This document shows, in pieces, positions 1 through 8,638 of a DNA stretch of 64,000 bases; position 1 is the first letter of the stretch, and each line of letters starts with the position of its first letter. The stretch covers positions 1-64,000 of the forward strand of contig CBDFAX010000002.1 of assembly GCA_965245735.1 (NCBI GenBank), in the 5' to 3' direction. Under the pieces are notes generated by a model that saw only the letters and a list, made by a program, of their open reading frames with translations, made no database searches and was not told the DNA's origin. This stretch comes from Abiotrophia sp965245735. GTDB taxonomy: Bacteria; Bacillota; Bacilli; Lactobacillales; Aerococcaceae. A program made the translations under genes and the position numbers.

Positions 1-498
1 ATCTAGGTCGCGGTCACCAACATAGTAGGTTTGAGCCGGATCCAATTGATATTTATCTAAGAGATAGTGAACCCCTTGAGGGTCAGGCTTACGCTTAAAA
101 CCTGCTTCAATCGTGATAACCTCATCAAAATAGTCCGTCCAACCCAATCGGCCCAAGACTTGAAAGGCTGCCTTGTCCTTATGGGTGTAGACAAAGTGGC
201 GATGGCCCGCTTGCTTCAAGCCAGCCAGTGTAGCATCTGCCCCATCCATGGGGCCAATCTGCCCATCCCGAGCAGCGGTCGCTTGTTTGAGTCTGGCCAC
301 AAAAGGGTCGCGGTCCACCTGCCCTGATGCTACTAGACCAGCAATGAGGTCACGGATGGAATAATCAATAATATAGGATGCTACCACGTCTCGATCGAAG
401 CTGAGGCCGAATTCTTGATAGGTTTGGGCTAGCGCCTCTAGGGTATGAGGATAGGAATTAATGAGGGTCCCGTCCAGGTCCCAGATAAAGTTGGCCAT
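1..498 (-). CDS. HAD-superfamily hydrolase, phosphoglycolate phosphatase-like (3' end outside window)
   Basis: The reading frame starts at an ATG at 498, 9 nt after an AAGGAG site, and runs off the left edge, so only the first 166 residues are visible. HAD motif I (DLDGT, residues 7-11) gives the nucleophile Asp7 and the acid Asp9. The helical cap follows, then a motif with VYTHK near residue 104 and a motif III lysine in KRKPDP near residue 139; the fragment ends in GDRDLD, the start of motif IV. This layout is typical of small cytoplasmic phosphatases of the Gph/PgmB type, whose substrate cannot be told from sequence. It lies 43 bp downstream of the broken oxidoreductase gene and may share its transcript. 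Confidence 0.8.
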   Translation of the reverse strand, partial: MANFIWDLDGTLINSYPHTLEALAQTYQEFGLSFDRDVVASYIIDYSIRDLIAGLVASGQVDRDPFVARLKQATAARDGQIGPMDGADATLAGLKQAGHRHFVYTHKDKAAFQVLGRLGWTDYFDEVITIEAGFKRKPDPQGVHYLLDKYQLDPAQTYYVGDRDLD

Positions 499-541
499 GG
501 GCGTCAACTCCTTTTCTTGAATTTAAATCATTTGCTGAATA

Positions 542-1591
542 CTAAGGTGCTACTTGCCAACTGGCCTTCAGACTGGCAATGCCAGCCTCTAGTATTTCTA
601 GCTGCAGTAGGGTCTCTTGCGGTTGAACGCGACGGGGGGCACCTTCTCTGAGCGTGGCATAGAGGGCCTGATAGACGCGGCCATAATCGCCCCTTTGGCT
701 CTGAATGGCTTGTCGGACTAGACGCCCCTCTTGATCCAGGCTAGACAGAATGCCATAGTGCTCTGGCCTATCCAAACCAAAATCAGGCTGGTCTGGCATA
801 TAGAAGGACTTGAGGTCTTCCTCCTGGCGGTCCTTGCTTGCCTTGATAAAGGAGCCCTTACTACCATAAAGTTGGAAGGAAGGCCGTTCCTCTAGGCGGA
901 AGTAAGAGGATTTAACGGAAACCTTGAGGGGACCATAATAGAGATCCAGGTCGAAGTAGTCATTCATCCGATTGGGGCCTAAGAGCGAGCGAACATCGTA
1001 GACCACCCGGTTAGGCCGACCAAAATAGGCAATCACTTAATCTAAGGTGTGGCATGCGTGACTGTAGAGAAAACTCAAATTGAGAGTAAACTTATCTTGT
1101 CCTTGCGGAACTTCTGGTCGATAGTAATCAAAGTGCATCTCAACTTCCAGCAAATCACCTAGCTTGCCCGACTCAATAACCTCCAGGCTAGTCAGGTAGT
1201 CCGAATCATAGCGACGATTTTGATAACACTCTAGGTGTAGGCCTAATCCTTCCGCCAAGTCAAAGAGCTCGCGCGCCTCTTGGGCAGTCGCTAAAAAAGG
1301 CTTCTCACATAAAACGTGTTTACCTGCTAGGAGGGCCTGCTTAATATAGCCATAGTGGGAGTCCAGAGGCGTCGTGATGACCACCAAGTCCACTTCTGGG
1401 TCGCCCAAAATAGCCGTCAAGTCCTGACTATAGTGGATATCTGGACGTTTGGGCCAAGCAAAGTTAAAGTGCCGGACATAGACACTTTTGACTCGAAACA
1501 AATGGGGCAGTTGATCGACAAAGGGTAGGTGATAGCGGTTAGTACTCTTGCCATTGCCGATATAGGCCAGAGTGAGGGGCTGAGTGGTCAT
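542..1591 (-). pseudogene. Gfo/Idh/MocA family oxidoreductase interrupted by an in-frame TAA
   Basis: One reading frame of 350 codons is cut by a TAA at 1037-1039. The N-terminal part starts at ATG 1591 behind AGGAGG and carries a Rossmann fold with TTPLDSH near residue 72 and the family signature CEKPF near residue 95. The C-terminal part continues without a frame change directly after the stop, beginning VIAYFGRP. In relatives the residues at this point read HTLDQVI, so the stop most simply replaces a Gln codon (CAA to TAA). The frame remains open on both sides, which suggests a recent mutation or a sequencing error. The intact protein would be an NAD(P)-dependent sugar or inositol-type dehydrogenase. 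A GTG follows the stop but has no ribosome site, so re-initiation is unlikely. Confidence 0.8.
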
Positions 1592-1720
1592 AGCGTTGCC
1601 TCCTTTTGCTAGTGACGAGAAATAGCGAAATCTACGCTGACATAAGTTGCTAATTACTTCTATTATACGCAATGATGGGGGCTATCGACAAGCGCTTTCT
1701 ATTCCCTGCCCCCAAAGACA

Positions 1721-1756
1721 AAAACCAGGCTAGAGTTCAAGCTCTAGCCTGGTTTT
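1721..1756. terminator. Rho-independent terminator, usable on both strands
   Basis: A perfect inverted repeat (AACCAGGCTAGAG and its complement) has a 6-nt loop and is flanked by A and T runs. It lies just past the end of the GNAT gene and before the oxidoreductase gene. Confidence 0.8.
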
Positions 1757-1801
1757 CCTGTCTGGTAACTTACCACTAAACAGTACCGGTTCCATTTTAG
1801 C

Positions 1802-2401
1802 CTATGCATAAGAAGCGCCCTCGCGACGACGAGCCCAGTCTGATTTGAGTAGGCCATAACGTAAATCATCGATACGGACATCATCCAACTGATGTCTACC
1901 CCGCAAACAAGCTTCTAGGGAAAAGCCACATTTGCGTAGAACCGACTGACTCTGTTCATTACTGCTATAGCAGGATGCCTCTAATTTGTAGAGATCCAGT
2001 AAGCCAAAAGCCACCTCGATAAAGGCCGAAACAGCTTCGGGTGCAATGCCCCGCCCCCAATAAGTTGGATGCAATACATAGCCAATCTCTAAGATATCTG
2101 GCCCCAGACGATCAATAAAATCAATGGAGCCAATCACTCGGTCAATTCCCTTAAGGGTAATACCGTAACCAATCGGCACCCTGCGATAACTCATTTCCTG
2201 AGGAAAGACTTGGGTAAAGTAAGTAATTTCTTGTTCTAGACTCCGAATGCGCGGGAACCCCGCGGCCTGAGCCACGGTATCCAAATGAGCATAAGCAAAC
2301 ATATCTTCTGCGTCCGCCAAGGTCCGCTTGCGCAGGACTAGGCGATTGGTCTCCACGCGCGGCAAGTGGTTGTCCACCACGCCACCAAATATCTTAATCA
2401 T
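1802..2401 (-). CDS. GNAT N-acetyltransferase, RimJ/RimL type
   Basis: A protein of 199 residues. The start chosen is ATG 2401, 11 nt after an AAGGAGG; a longer frame begins 36 nt upstream but would add a basic run of residues with no ribosome site. The N-terminal strand RLVLRKRTLADAEDMF and the central block GYVLHPTYWGRGIAPEAV, with the acetyl-CoA loop, match the Acetyltransf_3 family. Members acetylate ribosomal proteins, small amines or antibiotics; the substrate here is unknown. Its start overlaps the end of queH by 8 bp, so translation is probably coupled. Confidence 0.85.
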   Translation of the reverse strand: MIKIFGGVVDNHLPRVETNRLVLRKRTLADAEDMFAYAHLDTVAQAAGFPRIRSLEQEITYFTQVFPQEMSYRRVPIGYGITLKGIDRVIGSIDFIDRLGPDILEIGYVLHPTYWGRGIAPEAVSAFIEVAFGLLDLYKLEASCYSSNEQSQSVLRKCGFSLEACLRGRHQLDDVRIDDLRYGLLKSDWARRREGASYA

Positions 2402-3191
2402 GGTTTTCTTTGGCCTCCTTCGCCTTGCTCCTGCCAAAGTTAAATGAAATCTTGTCCCAATTCTCGTGCTTATCCTTGAGATAAGCCAAGGCTTCCTTAT
2501 TCACCTCCCGTAAGTCCACTCCTTGTTGCTTGGCTGCAAAAACACAGCCACAGTAACACTGGCGATAGACATCGTATTCGCGGCACATGACGATTGAACG
2601 CTCATAGCCTTTATTTTTCTTAAAGTCACTTGGTAAGTAGTTAACATCATAGAGTTGTTGAACCTCTAGCCCCAATTCATTAATGAGCTGACTGTTTTTC
2701 TTAGGGGATAGGGTCAGAGCCGAACCAAAGTAGTCAAAGCCCAATTCTTGGGCCACTTGGGCTACCCGGTCTAGTCGCATATTAAAGCAAGCCGAGCAAC
2801 GCTCGCCCCCTTCTTCTTCTTCAGCCAATTGATGGAACATGACCATACGCGTAAAAACTTCTGGCCGGTATTCATCTTCAATAAAGCCCGCCTGATGGCC
2901 AGTCCGTTCATTAAATTGGTCAATGAAGCGCTTCTGCTCATGTGCTCGGCGCTGGTACTCAGACTTAGGATGAATATTGGAGTTAGAGAAGAAGATAGTC
3001 ACCTCCGCGTGTTGGCAGAGGAACTCTAGGGTGGAAGTCGAACAAGGTGCACAGCAAGAATGCAAGAGAATGGTTGGCTTGTCTTCCTGGGCCTCCCATT
3101 TAACAATCATTTTGCGTAAGACCTTGTCATAATTAATGGTCTGATTCTTCAGACGTCGTAAGACTTCTTCCGCGTTAATCTTAGCATGCAT
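2394..3191 (-). CDS. queH: Epoxyqueuosine reductase QueH
   Basis: A protein of 265 residues of the QueH (DUF208) family, which carries out the last step of queuosine tRNA modification, the reduction of epoxyqueuosine. The N-terminal block LLHSCCAPCSTSTLE near residue 43 contains the vicinal cysteines; further cysteines occur in CSACF near residue 132 and in the CYCGC pair near residue 212. These are the iron-sulfur and metal ligands of the family. Start ATG 3191 lies 8 nt after AAGGAG. An extended -10 (TGGTATACT) lies upstream near 3225. It is co-transcribed with the acetyltransferase that overlaps its stop. Confidence 0.93.
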   Translation of the reverse strand: MHAKINAEEVLRRLKNQTINYDKVLRKMIVKWEAQEDKPTILLHSCCAPCSTSTLEFLCQHAEVTIFFSNSNIHPKSEYQRRAHEQKRFIDQFNERTGHQAGFIEDEYRPEVFTRMVMFHQLAEEEEGGERCSACFNMRLDRVAQVAQELGFDYFGSALTLSPKKNSQLINELGLEVQQLYDVNYLPSDFKKNKGYERSIVMCREYDVYRQCYCGCVFAAKQQGVDLREVNKEALAYLKDKHENWDKISFNFGRSKAKEAKENHD

Positions 3192-3304
3192 GGCCTCATC
3201 TCCTTCCCATCTTTATCTACCTATAGTATACCATAAAACCGGTACCATGGAAGACTTGGCCCCTATTTTTATTTGCGGTCTCACTTAGTGTTTCTTTTCA
3301 GATA

Positions 3305-3344
3305 AAGCGAATGGGGCACCGCTCCTGCAGTGCCCCATTCGCTT
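3305..3344. terminator. Long hairpin after the P-loop kinase gene
   Basis: A 15-bp stem (AAGCGAATGGGGCAC and complement) with a 10-nt loop sits immediately downstream of the stop of the gene at 3345. The T run on the minus strand is short, so termination is likely but not certain. Confidence 0.6.
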
Positions 3345-3860
3345 CTATAAGTCAATATCTAGCTGATAATCATCCTGAATCAGAAGATAGTTGGCGCCTG
3401 CTTGCTTAGCCTGGGCCAGCTGACTTGCATTATCTCGCAAGACACTGTCAAAGGTGCACCAAGTGTCATCGACTCTTTGTTCAATGGCGTTGGCATGTGC
3501 CTTGATGTCAGCAAAATGCTTTCTAATATAGGCCTCGCTCATGATCAAGCGATAGGACTTAATCTGACTGAGCTCGTCAGCTTCAAAGTCCTTGGCCCAA
3601 TCAAAAGGAATATAACACCCTTCTACAATCAGGTTTTGCCCATTCTCAATGACCGTTTTAATCATCTCCCGCACAATCGGCCAGAGAAATTCGGTCAAGG
3701 TCTGGTCATCCGTCATGGCATGATGGGGACTATGGCCACTCCGAATCAAGCCCATTTTTAGGTGGTCGATGGATAGGTAGGGATAATGATATTTTTCCAA
3801 TAGTCTCTGCGCGAGTAGGGTTTTGCCTGTATGAGACGCCCCCGTAATTAAGATAATCAT
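3345..3860 (-). CDS. Small P-loop ATPase, zeta-toxin or 2-phosphoglycerate-kinase-like
   Basis: A protein of 171 residues. The Walker A motif GASHTGKT lies at residues 7-14, followed by a helix and the DHLK segment that resembles the lid-region start of small-molecule kinases. The run LIVEGCYIPFDW near residue 98 is a Walker B-like strand followed by a substrate-side loop, as in adenylate-kinase, 2-phosphoglycerate-kinase and zeta-toxin relatives. It probably phosphorylates a small metabolite in the cytoplasm. No antitoxin-like gene lies beside it, which argues against a toxin. It follows the CNNM/CBS gene by 69 bp on the same strand. Confidence 0.6.
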   Translation of the reverse strand: MIILITGASHTGKTLLAQRLLEKYHYPYLSIDHLKMGLIRSGHSPHHAMTDDQTLTEFLWPIVREMIKTVIENGQNLIVEGCYIPFDWAKDFEADELSQIKSYRLIMSEAYIRKHFADIKAHANAIEQRVDDTWCTFDSVLRDNASQLAQAKQAGANYLLIQDDYQLDIDL

Positions 3861-3895
3861 ACTCTTTCTTTCCTCTCAAATTCTATAGAAGAAGA

Positions 3896-3920
3896 GGCAG
3901 AGACGCTCTGTCTCTACCCC
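3896..3920 (-). terminator. Possible weak hairpin after the CNNM/CBS gene
   Basis: An AGAGAC/GTCTCT hairpin lies between the CNNM gene and the P-loop gene. The following T-rich run is interrupted, so it may only attenuate. Confidence 0.35.
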
Positions 3921-3929
3921 TTTAAAAGT

Positions 3930-5306
3930 CTAGTTTTCTTCGTTTTCTTCGTCACCAAATTCTTCTTCTTCGAAGTCTTGGTAGTCAAAATCAGCTGCCT
4001 GTGTGCGCTCAGCATCTAGTGTCAGCAGCACCCAACGAATACGACCATTTTCAATTTGTGTGGTGGTCAGGACATAGTCGTTAACCCGCACTGACAAGCG
4101 TTCATCATCATCTGGCACATAGCCGATAATTTGAATCATGAGGCCGGCAATGGTTTCCACGTCCTCTGACCGCACCGACTCATTGAAGGTCGCATTAAAC
4201 TTATCTAGGGTCATACCCCCGTCAATTTCCCAGTGGGTTTCATCAATAGCTTGAAGTGACTCGCTATTGATATCGGACTCATCTTCGATTTCACCGACAA
4301 TTTCTTCAATTAAGTCTTCTAGGGTGACAATCCCCTCGACACCGCCGTATTCATCCTTGAGGATAGCCAAATGGGTTTGTTCGCGACGGAATTCTAAGAG
4401 TAGGTCATCTGTGTAGATGGTATCGGGCACAAACATTGGCTCATTGGCAATCTCACGCAAGTCTAAGTTATCAAACCCATGTTGGCGTGAGGCGCGCAAG
4501 AGGTTTTTAACGTGAATCACGCCAATCACATTATCCTTATCCCCTTCATAGAGTGGAATCCGCGAGAAAGGACTATCTAATAAGGCATTGATATTTTCTT
4601 CTAGCGGATCTTCAATATCAATCATCTGGGTGTCTGTCCGAGGCACCATAACCTCACGGGCCAACTTGCTATCAAGCGAAAGCACACCCTGCATCATAGC
4701 AAACTCATCCGTGTCAATGGCCCCATCGTTGCGGCTGTTGGCCAAGAGGGCCTTCATCTCACTACGGGTGAATTTTTCTTCTTCTTTGGTAAAATCAATT
4801 GGCGTCAATCGCTTCAAAAGCCCTGTTGAAGCCGTCAGCAAGCCCACAAAAGGCTTGGCTAGCCACTGGGTCACAGAGATAAAGCCCGCTGTCCCTAAGG
4901 CAATCTCTTCTGGCATTTGAAGGGCGACTTGCTTAGGATAGAGCTCCCCTAAAACCAGGGTTAAATAAGATAAAACAAAGGTGACAATCAAAATCGCGAC
5001 TGCTTTTCCGCCCGGCAGACTTGGTAGCCAAGTCATGATTCGATCTGCGAAGCTAGTCGCAGCCGACGCACTAGAGAAGAAGCCAGCTAAGGTAATGGCT
5101 ACTTGAATAGTGGCCAAAAAGTCGTCCGAATTATCCAAAAGTTTCATCACGCGTTGGGCTTTAACATTGCCTGATTCAGCCAATTGCGTCATCTTTTGTT
5201 GGTTGAGCGACACGAAGGCAATCTCTGATGCCGAGAAAATCGCATTAATAAAGGTCAGTACTAAGATTAATAAGATTTGTGTACTTAAATTCCCCGAGGG
5301 GTCCAT
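3930..5306 (-). CDS. CNNM/CBS-domain membrane protein (hemolysin C/CorC family)
   Basis: A protein of 458 residues. Start ATG 5306 follows AAAGGAG; an earlier start in the same frame has no ribosome site. The order of parts is: four hydrophobic segments of the CNNM (DUF21) domain over about residues 1-190; a CBS pair at about 195-330 with HVKNLL and DEYGGVEGIVTLEDLIEEIVG; a CorC/HlyC transporter-associated domain to about residue 430; and a very acidic tail. CNNM proteins are linked to magnesium efflux or cation balance at the membrane. The name hemolysin is historic and does not imply toxicity. It is divergent from the CBS gene at 5535. Confidence 0.88.
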   Translation of the reverse strand: MDPSGNLSTQILLILVLTFINAIFSASEIAFVSLNQQKMTQLAESGNVKAQRVMKLLDNSDDFLATIQVAITLAGFFSSASAATSFADRIMTWLPSLPGGKAVAILIVTFVLSYLTLVLGELYPKQVALQMPEEIALGTAGFISVTQWLAKPFVGLLTASTGLLKRLTPIDFTKEEEKFTRSEMKALLANSRNDGAIDTDEFAMMQGVLSLDSKLAREVMVPRTDTQMIDIEDPLEENINALLDSPFSRIPLYEGDKDNVIGVIHVKNLLRASRQHGFDNLDLREIANEPMFVPDTIYTDDLLLEFRREQTHLAILKDEYGGVEGIVTLEDLIEEIVGEIEDESDINSESLQAIDETHWEIDGGMTLDKFNATFNESVRSEDVETIAGLMIQIIGYVPDDDERLSVRVNDYVLTTTQIENGRIRWVLLTLDAERTQAADFDYQDFEEEEFGDEENEEN

Positions 5307-5534
5307 TGTCGTCAATCTCCTTTTGCTTTTACAATATAATGTTAAGTTTAATAATAGGTAAAAATGATTCAAATTGCAAGAGCTAGGGGCCAATAATACG
5401 TTTTCTTTTAGATTTTTTTAATATTATATGAGATATCCATGAGAAAATATTGTGTTTTGTCCTTGTTTTTGATACACTATATGAGATTGGGCCCCATTTT
5501 AGGGGGCAAAAGTTCCCCAGAAAGGAGTGCCGCC

Positions 5535-6170
5535 ATGATTGAACAACTAGTCGTCCCTAAACAGCAGATTAGCTATCTAACCGAAGCTGATAACTGCGCA
5601 AACGCCTTGGATTTATTAGAAGATCAGGGACTACGCTGTGTGCCCGTCCTAGACGCCACCCAGACCCTCTACCGCGGTAATCTCTATCGCTATCACATCT
5701 ATCAATATGCCTACCATCATCCTGATGAAGATTTGAGTCGCCTGCCGGTTACTCACTTCCTCAAAAATACGACTCGCGTAGTGCACGAGCAGGACTCCTT
5801 CTACCACTTGATTTTTACCCTCAATGATCTGCCTTACGTAGCTGTTCTGGACCGTGACAATCGCTTCAGCGGTATTATTCGCCATAACACCATGTTGCAG
5901 TGGCTAGCTCAAGCCTGGGCAATGCCCAATGCAGGATTTGCCCTATCAGTTGAGACCCTGGGTAGTCGTGGAGAACTGGCTCAAGTCAGCAAGTTAATCA
6001 ATCGCTTTAGCGATATTGTCTCTGCTACCACCTTAGAGAAAACCGATATGGATACCAAGGGCCAAATCCTCTATGCTCTTCCAAGCAGTTTGGACCCTGT
6101 TGAGTATAATCAATTAGTCAAACAACTAGAACGACGTGGCTATCGTGTTCGAAGCTATCGTCTACATTAA
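5535..6170 (+). CDS. CBS-domain protein, CbpB/DarB-like (putative c-di-AMP sensor)
   Basis: A protein of 211 residues. ATG 5535 follows AAAGGAG; upstream in-frame starts lack a ribosome site. Two CBS repeats are recognisable: residues about 10-75 with NALDLLEDQGLRCVPVLD, and about 80-135 with YHLIFTLNDLPYVAVLDRDNRFSGII. The C-terminal part looks like an ACT-type fold. The architecture matches the CbpB/DarB group, in which the CBS pair binds cyclic di-AMP and, in Bacillus and Listeria, the apo form stimulates the long RelA enzyme. A diadenylate cyclase gene (cdaA) and a small alarmone synthetase gene (relQ) are both in this window, which fits, but ligand binding is inferred. Confidence 0.7.
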   Translation: MIEQLVVPKQQISYLTEADNCANALDLLEDQGLRCVPVLDATQTLYRGNLYRYHIYQYAYHHPDEDLSRLPVTHFLKNTTRVVHEQDSFYHLIFTLNDLPYVAVLDRDNRFSGIIRHNTMLQWLAQAWAMPNAGFALSVETLGSRGELAQVSKLINRFSDIVSATTLEKTDMDTKGQILYALPSSLDPVEYNQLVKQLERRGYRVRSYRLH

Positions 6171-6174
6171 GCAA

Positions 6175-6199
6175 GGCTTGGAGCTAACTCCAAGCTTTT
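6175..6199 (+). terminator. Terminator of the CBS gene
   Basis: GCTTGGAG / CTCCAAGC stem with a 4-nt loop followed by a run of T, directly after the stop at 6170. Confidence 0.85.
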
Positions 6200-6207
6200 T
6201 CTATAGG

Positions 6208-6241
6208 AAAAGAGCTCGATATTTGGCTATCGAGCTCTTTT
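6208..6241. terminator. Bidirectional terminator between cbpB-like gene and rluD
   Basis: A 14-bp perfect inverted repeat (AAAAGAGCTCGATA and complement) with a 6-nt loop and A/T tails abuts the stop of the minus-strand rluD gene. Confidence 0.85.
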
Positions 6242-6242
6242 C

Positions 6243-7145
6243 TTATAGGTGATGTTGTCTTTTAGCTAGCCAAGCAGCCATATCCTCAGGCAGCGGAGCC
6301 GATAGCACTAAGCGCTGGCCTGTAAAGGGTTGAGTGAGACGGAGTTCACCACAGTGCAGGGCCTGACGACTAATCCGCTCTAAATGCGGGCCACCATAGA
6401 GGTCATCTCCTACTAGGACCCCACCTGCATTCTGCATATGGACCCGAATCTGGTGAGTACGTCCGGTATGAAGCCGAAGCTTGAGTAGACTGCTGTCAGC
6501 AAAGCGATGCTTTAGCCAATATTCAGTGACTGCCCGCTGGCCACTTTCATGGACCCGTCGCGTGATAATCGAATCTTCTGTGCGCGCAATAGGCCGATCA
6601 ATGACGCCGTGATCCGGCCAGTCTGATTTTGTCGAAATGGCCAAATAGTACTTCTCAACTTGACCCCCTTGGACCTGCTTATCCAACATGGCGTGCGCCA
6701 AACGGTGCTTAGCTATCAACATGAGTCCGGTGGTCTGGCGATCCAAGCGGGTGACAATATGGATGACCTGGTCTGCGTAGCCTTGGCGCTGATAATAGCC
6801 CTTAACCCGATTGGCCATGGCGGAATCCGGAATCCGTTTGGAAGGAATGGAGACAACGTCTGTCGGCTTATTGACTATCAGTAGGTCCCGGTCTTCGTAG
6901 ATGACCTGGATAGGAACATGTGAAGGTGGCACCGTCTCATGGGTTCCCTCGTCGGCTGCCACCAGGGTCAGGACATCGCCTGCCTCTAATTTAGCAAGGA
7001 CATTGACCTCTTGACCATTCAGTAAGATGTTACCGCCTTCGAATTTGACATGTGATACGAACTTGCGAGGGATGCCCAGATGCTTAAGGTAGTCCTTGAT
7101 TCGAACCGGATGGTCTCCCTCATAGTGCCATTGAAACTTGACCAC
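6243..7145 (-). CDS. RluA-family 23S/tRNA pseudouridine synthase (RluD-like)
   Basis: A protein of 300 residues. It has a short N-terminal S4-like RNA-binding part (about residues 12-70) and the catalytic domain with RLDRQTTG, in which Asp135 is the expected catalytic residue. C-terminal GRTHQIRVHMQ near residue 228 is a further family signature. It changes uridine to pseudouridine in RNA; the exact target is not set by sequence. It is the last gene of the relQ-nadK-lipoprotein-rluD operon; its ATG lies 2 nt after the stop of the lipoprotein gene. The Bacillus counterpart operon is yjbM-nadF-yjbO. Confidence 0.92.
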   Translation of the reverse strand: MVKFQWHYEGDHPVRIKDYLKHLGIPRKFVSHVKFEGGNILLNGQEVNVLAKLEAGDVLTLVAADEGTHETVPPSHVPIQVIYEDRDLLIVNKPTDVVSIPSKRIPDSAMANRVKGYYQRQGYADQVIHIVTRLDRQTTGLMLIAKHRLAHAMLDKQVQGGQVEKYYLAISTKSDWPDHGVIDRPIARTEDSIITRRVHESGQRAVTEYWLKHRFADSSLLKLRLHTGRTHQIRVHMQNAGGVLVGDDLYGGPHLERISRQALHCGELRLTQPFTGQRLVLSAPLPEDMAAWLAKRQHHL

Positions 7146-7147
7146 GT

Positions 7148-7753
7148 TTACTTCGCTGCCTCGTTAATAAAAGCTTCGAGATCTGCCATTTTACTTGAGT
7201 GGTTGACATTGGTGCCAGGTTTGCCTGATTTGACGATGAAGGCATTAGGTACCTTATTAACCCCATAGACTTGCATAGCAGATTGGAAGTTGCTGTCATT
7301 GGCGTGTTTACGAGTATTGTAATAGTAGACAGTGACGCCTTTCTCCTTAGCCAATTGGTTGATCTTAGGAGAGAAGGCATGGCAGTATGGGCACTCGTCA
7401 AAGCCAAGATAGACAATTTTAGGCCCATCGGTCGTTGATAGGATGAGATCATTATACTCTTGCTCAGTAATAATTTCTTTGATGTTGGAGTATTCACCTG
7501 GCTTGAGGCCCTCGCTGGTGTCGAGTGTAATCTGATCTAAGCTAGAATAGAAACTGGCTTTTTCAGACTCAGACATGCCCGCAATATTGGTGTTGTCTGG
7601 GATTTCGACTTTCTTATCGACTTCGGTTACGGTCGCATTCGTGGTCGAACTACTGGAGTTGTTGCCGCCTTGTCCTAAGTTGCAGGCTGCCAAGCTTAAG
7701 CTAGCTAAGCCTAAAAGACCGAGTTTGATTAAGTGTTGTTTATTAAAACGCAT
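7148..7753 (-). CDS. Thioredoxin-fold lipoprotein with a CPYC active site
   Basis: A protein of 201 residues with a type II signal peptide: basic start, hydrophobic core and lipobox LAAC with Cys23 as the lipid-bearing residue. A Ser/Asn/Thr-rich tether follows. The thioredoxin fold covers about residues 95-200 and contains FDECPYCHAFSPK, so CPYC is the redox pair, then VNKVPNAFIVK with the cis-proline segment. It resembles PedC/bacteriocin-accessory thioredoxins as well as general surface thiol-disulfide proteins. It should act on the outer face of the membrane. No bacteriocin gene lies nearby. It is inserted between nadK and rluD in an operon that is otherwise cytoplasmic. Confidence 0.85.
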   Translation of the reverse strand: MRFNKQHLIKLGLLGLASLSLAACNLGQGGNNSSSSTTNATVTEVDKKVEIPDNTNIAGMSESEKASFYSSLDQITLDTSEGLKPGEYSNIKEIITEQEYNDLILSTTDGPKIVYLGFDECPYCHAFSPKINQLAKEKGVTVYYYNTRKHANDSNFQSAMQVYGVNKVPNAFIVKSGKPGTNVNHSSKMADLEAFINEAAK

Positions 7754-7784
7754 GTTTTTCCCTCTTTTTTAATTTACTGACTTG

Positions 7785-8621
7785 TTAATGCTTGATTTTT
7801 GGATTCCGTTCCTGCTTGTGGCCGATAAAGGAATTCTCTACGCGATCCCAGAAATGGGTGTGGCGGAAGCTGGCAAACTTAATCCGTGTATCAGCCAACT
7901 GGAATTTGACTGACTGGATGCCCTTAGTCTCGCAGGTGAGATGGTCAATCATGAGCATGGTCTGAGCTTCTTCTTGGATAACCAAGGTTAGGTATTCATC
8001 GCGTGGAATAATCATAGGAGCACCCAAGGTTCGATAGACCCGGTTGTTAAGGGCGGCCATCTCCGTTAGTTGCAAAGCGTCTACGCGCGGATGCATGACA
8101 GCCCCACCTAGTGACTTGTTAAGGCCGGTGGACCCGGTTGGCGTTGCGATACAGAGACCATCACCACGGAAGGTCGCAAAGAACTTCTCGTTAATCTGAA
8201 TCTCGGCCACCATGGTGCCAGCCATAGTCCGCAAGGAACACTCATTTAGAGCTAACCATTCATGTGTTTTGCCATCTTTGCAAGCTGCCTCTACCTTAAG
8301 TAAAGGATAGCTAACATGGCCTTGGCCGCCAGAGCGAGCCAGACTGTCGACTAACTCGTCTATTTCATGTGGCAGCCAATCGGCATAAAAACCCAAATGA
8401 CCGGTATGAATCCCAATAAATACCACACAATCCAACCAGTCCTGATAATCGTGGAAGGCCGCTAGGAGCGTGCCATCCCCGCCAATGGTAATGAGGTAAT
8501 CAGGCACTTGGCCAGGTTCCACCAAGCGGAAGCCTGCAAGCTCCAATTTAGCCTTGAGACTGGCCTCAATTTCTAAGGATTGGGGCTGTTGATTGGTATA
8601 AATCATGATTGCTTGTTTCAT
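7785..8621 (-). CDS. nadK: NAD kinase
   Basis: A protein of 278 residues, close to the family length. The GGDGT motif at residues 47-51 and the conserved NECS and TPTGSTGLNKSLGG segments are present; the latter forms the NAD-binding loop. The enzyme phosphorylates NAD to NADP in the cytoplasm. It lies 17 bp downstream of relQ, the arrangement seen in many Firmicutes (relQ-ppnK-rluD). The C-terminal tail ends in a basic stretch. Confidence 0.95.
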   Translation of the reverse strand: MKQAIMIYTNQQPQSLEIEASLKAKLELAGFRLVEPGQVPDYLITIGGDGTLLAAFHDYQDWLDCVVFIGIHTGHLGFYADWLPHEIDELVDSLARSGGQGHVSYPLLKVEAACKDGKTHEWLALNECSLRTMAGTMVAEIQINEKFFATFRGDGLCIATPTGSTGLNKSLGGAVMHPRVDALQLTEMAALNNRVYRTLGAPMIIPRDEYLTLVIQEEAQTMLMIDHLTCETKGIQSVKFQLADTRIKFASFRHTHFWDRVENSFIGHKQERNPKIKH

Positions 8622-8638
8622 CCGTCAACCGTCCTTCC

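Noticed and set aside
3345..3860. P-loop protein as a zeta-type toxin
   Set aside because: No epsilon-like antitoxin gene on either side and no toxin-specific motif that can be named with confidence.
3930..5306. Naming the CNNM/CBS protein a hemolysin
   Set aside because: The label is historical; domain content points to a cation-related membrane protein.
7120..7497. A minus-strand frame overlapping the lipoprotein gene
   Set aside because: It overlaps the thioredoxin-like gene in another frame, lacks a ribosome site and has no family features.
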